From: Rhizobiales bacterium PAR1
Lineage (GTDB): Bacteria; Pseudomonadota; Alphaproteobacteria; Rhizobiales; Beijerinckiaceae
Assembly: GCA_002256205.1 (NCBI GenBank)
Contig: NKIW01000005.1
Location: 1 to 64,000 of the forward strand
DNA: 64,000 bases
Direction: 5' to 3'
A model generated the notes under the pieces. It did not search any database. It saw nothing but the letters and a program-made list of their open reading frames with translations, and was not told the origin of the DNA. A program made the translations under genes and the position numbers. Every line of letters starts with the position of its first letter. Within the stretch, counting starts at the first letter, position 1. Of this stretch, positions 63,821-64,000 are shown one piece after another.

Positions 63821-64000
63821 TCTCCCCCTGATCCTCTGGCGAGCATGATGTCACACATCCGGACGATCAGCTCGCCTATTCAGGGAGGTTGATGCAGGAG
63901 TCGAGCCGGCTAGCTCTGTGCAATCAGCAGAGAGCCCATGCGAAAGCCGCATGAGCCGACTGCGCTGCCGACGCAAGACGGCGTGATCAATGAATATGGC
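63821..64000. other. Upstream of pyc, no feature recognised
   Basis: 180 bases to the window edge. Expected to hold the pyc promoter. No gene, RNA or repeat recognised. Confidence 0.4.

Overview
The window looks like chromosome of a GC-rich alphaproteobacterium, most likely of the order Hyphomicrobiales (Rhizobiales). The best indicators are an irr-type Fur regulator divergent from a fabA / fabB / fabI fatty-acid cluster, a long pyruvate carboxylase, a sigK/rskA-like ECF pair with a DUF4394 gene, and a PhrB-type iron-sulfur photolyase. The genus cannot be fixed by reading alone. Nothing indicates a plasmid or phage; the only mobile DNA is the end of an IS3-family element at the left edge.

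Layout. 1-212: end of an IS3-family insertion sequence. 364-17002: accessory block of mostly exported proteins. A six-gene leftward operon of small secreted or membrane proteins (4522 to 364) faces a rightward operon of a helical-repeat protein, a secreted caspase-like protease and a secreted CHAT-domain protease (4776-9958). Next come two paralogous small secreted proteins (10006-11492, leftward), then an HtrA-like serine protease with two PDZ domains overlapping an OmpR-type response regulator, its histidine kinase, and a patatin-like lipoprotein (11663-16648). This is the most unusual part of the window: caspase, CHAT, trypsin-like and patatin hydrolases all carry export signals and sit with their own two-component system. 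17450-18001: cytochrome b561. 18197-25378: probable copper-uptake locus (DUF2946 protein, two TonB-dependent receptors, a Tat-exported isonitrile-hydratase-like protein, a copper-uptake-associated protein and a TonB protein).

25614-33708: potassium operon kdpFABCDE, read leftward, preceded by a 27-residue membrane peptide gene. 33709-34648: AT-rich stretch with little coding content. 34649-38959: DUF1003 protein and two divergent photolyases. 38946-40928: sulfate-binding protein and CysB-like regulator without the rest of the transporter. 41258-42083: small hypothetical genes. 42218-44496: DUF4394 protein divergent from an ECF sigma / anti-sigma pair. 44698-47668: DEAD-box helicase, ribosomal protein S21, cold-shock protein and tRNA-Leu(CAG). 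47844-51119: housekeeping genes (NDUFA9-like NAD(P)-binding protein, 2-hydroxyacid dehydrogenase, SH3 protein). 51162-57504: irr, fabA, fabB, fabI with interspersed small genes, a Tat-exported aminotransferase-like protein and a DsbA-like protein. 57505-63820: TauE/SafE permease, SAF-domain oxidoreductase, VOC protein and pyruvate carboxylase.

Functionally, the core genes serve lipid synthesis, anaplerosis, potassium and metal supply and light-dependent DNA repair. The accessory block at the left looks like an envelope-located proteolytic/lipolytic system with its own sensor. Its trigger and target cannot be read from the sequence.
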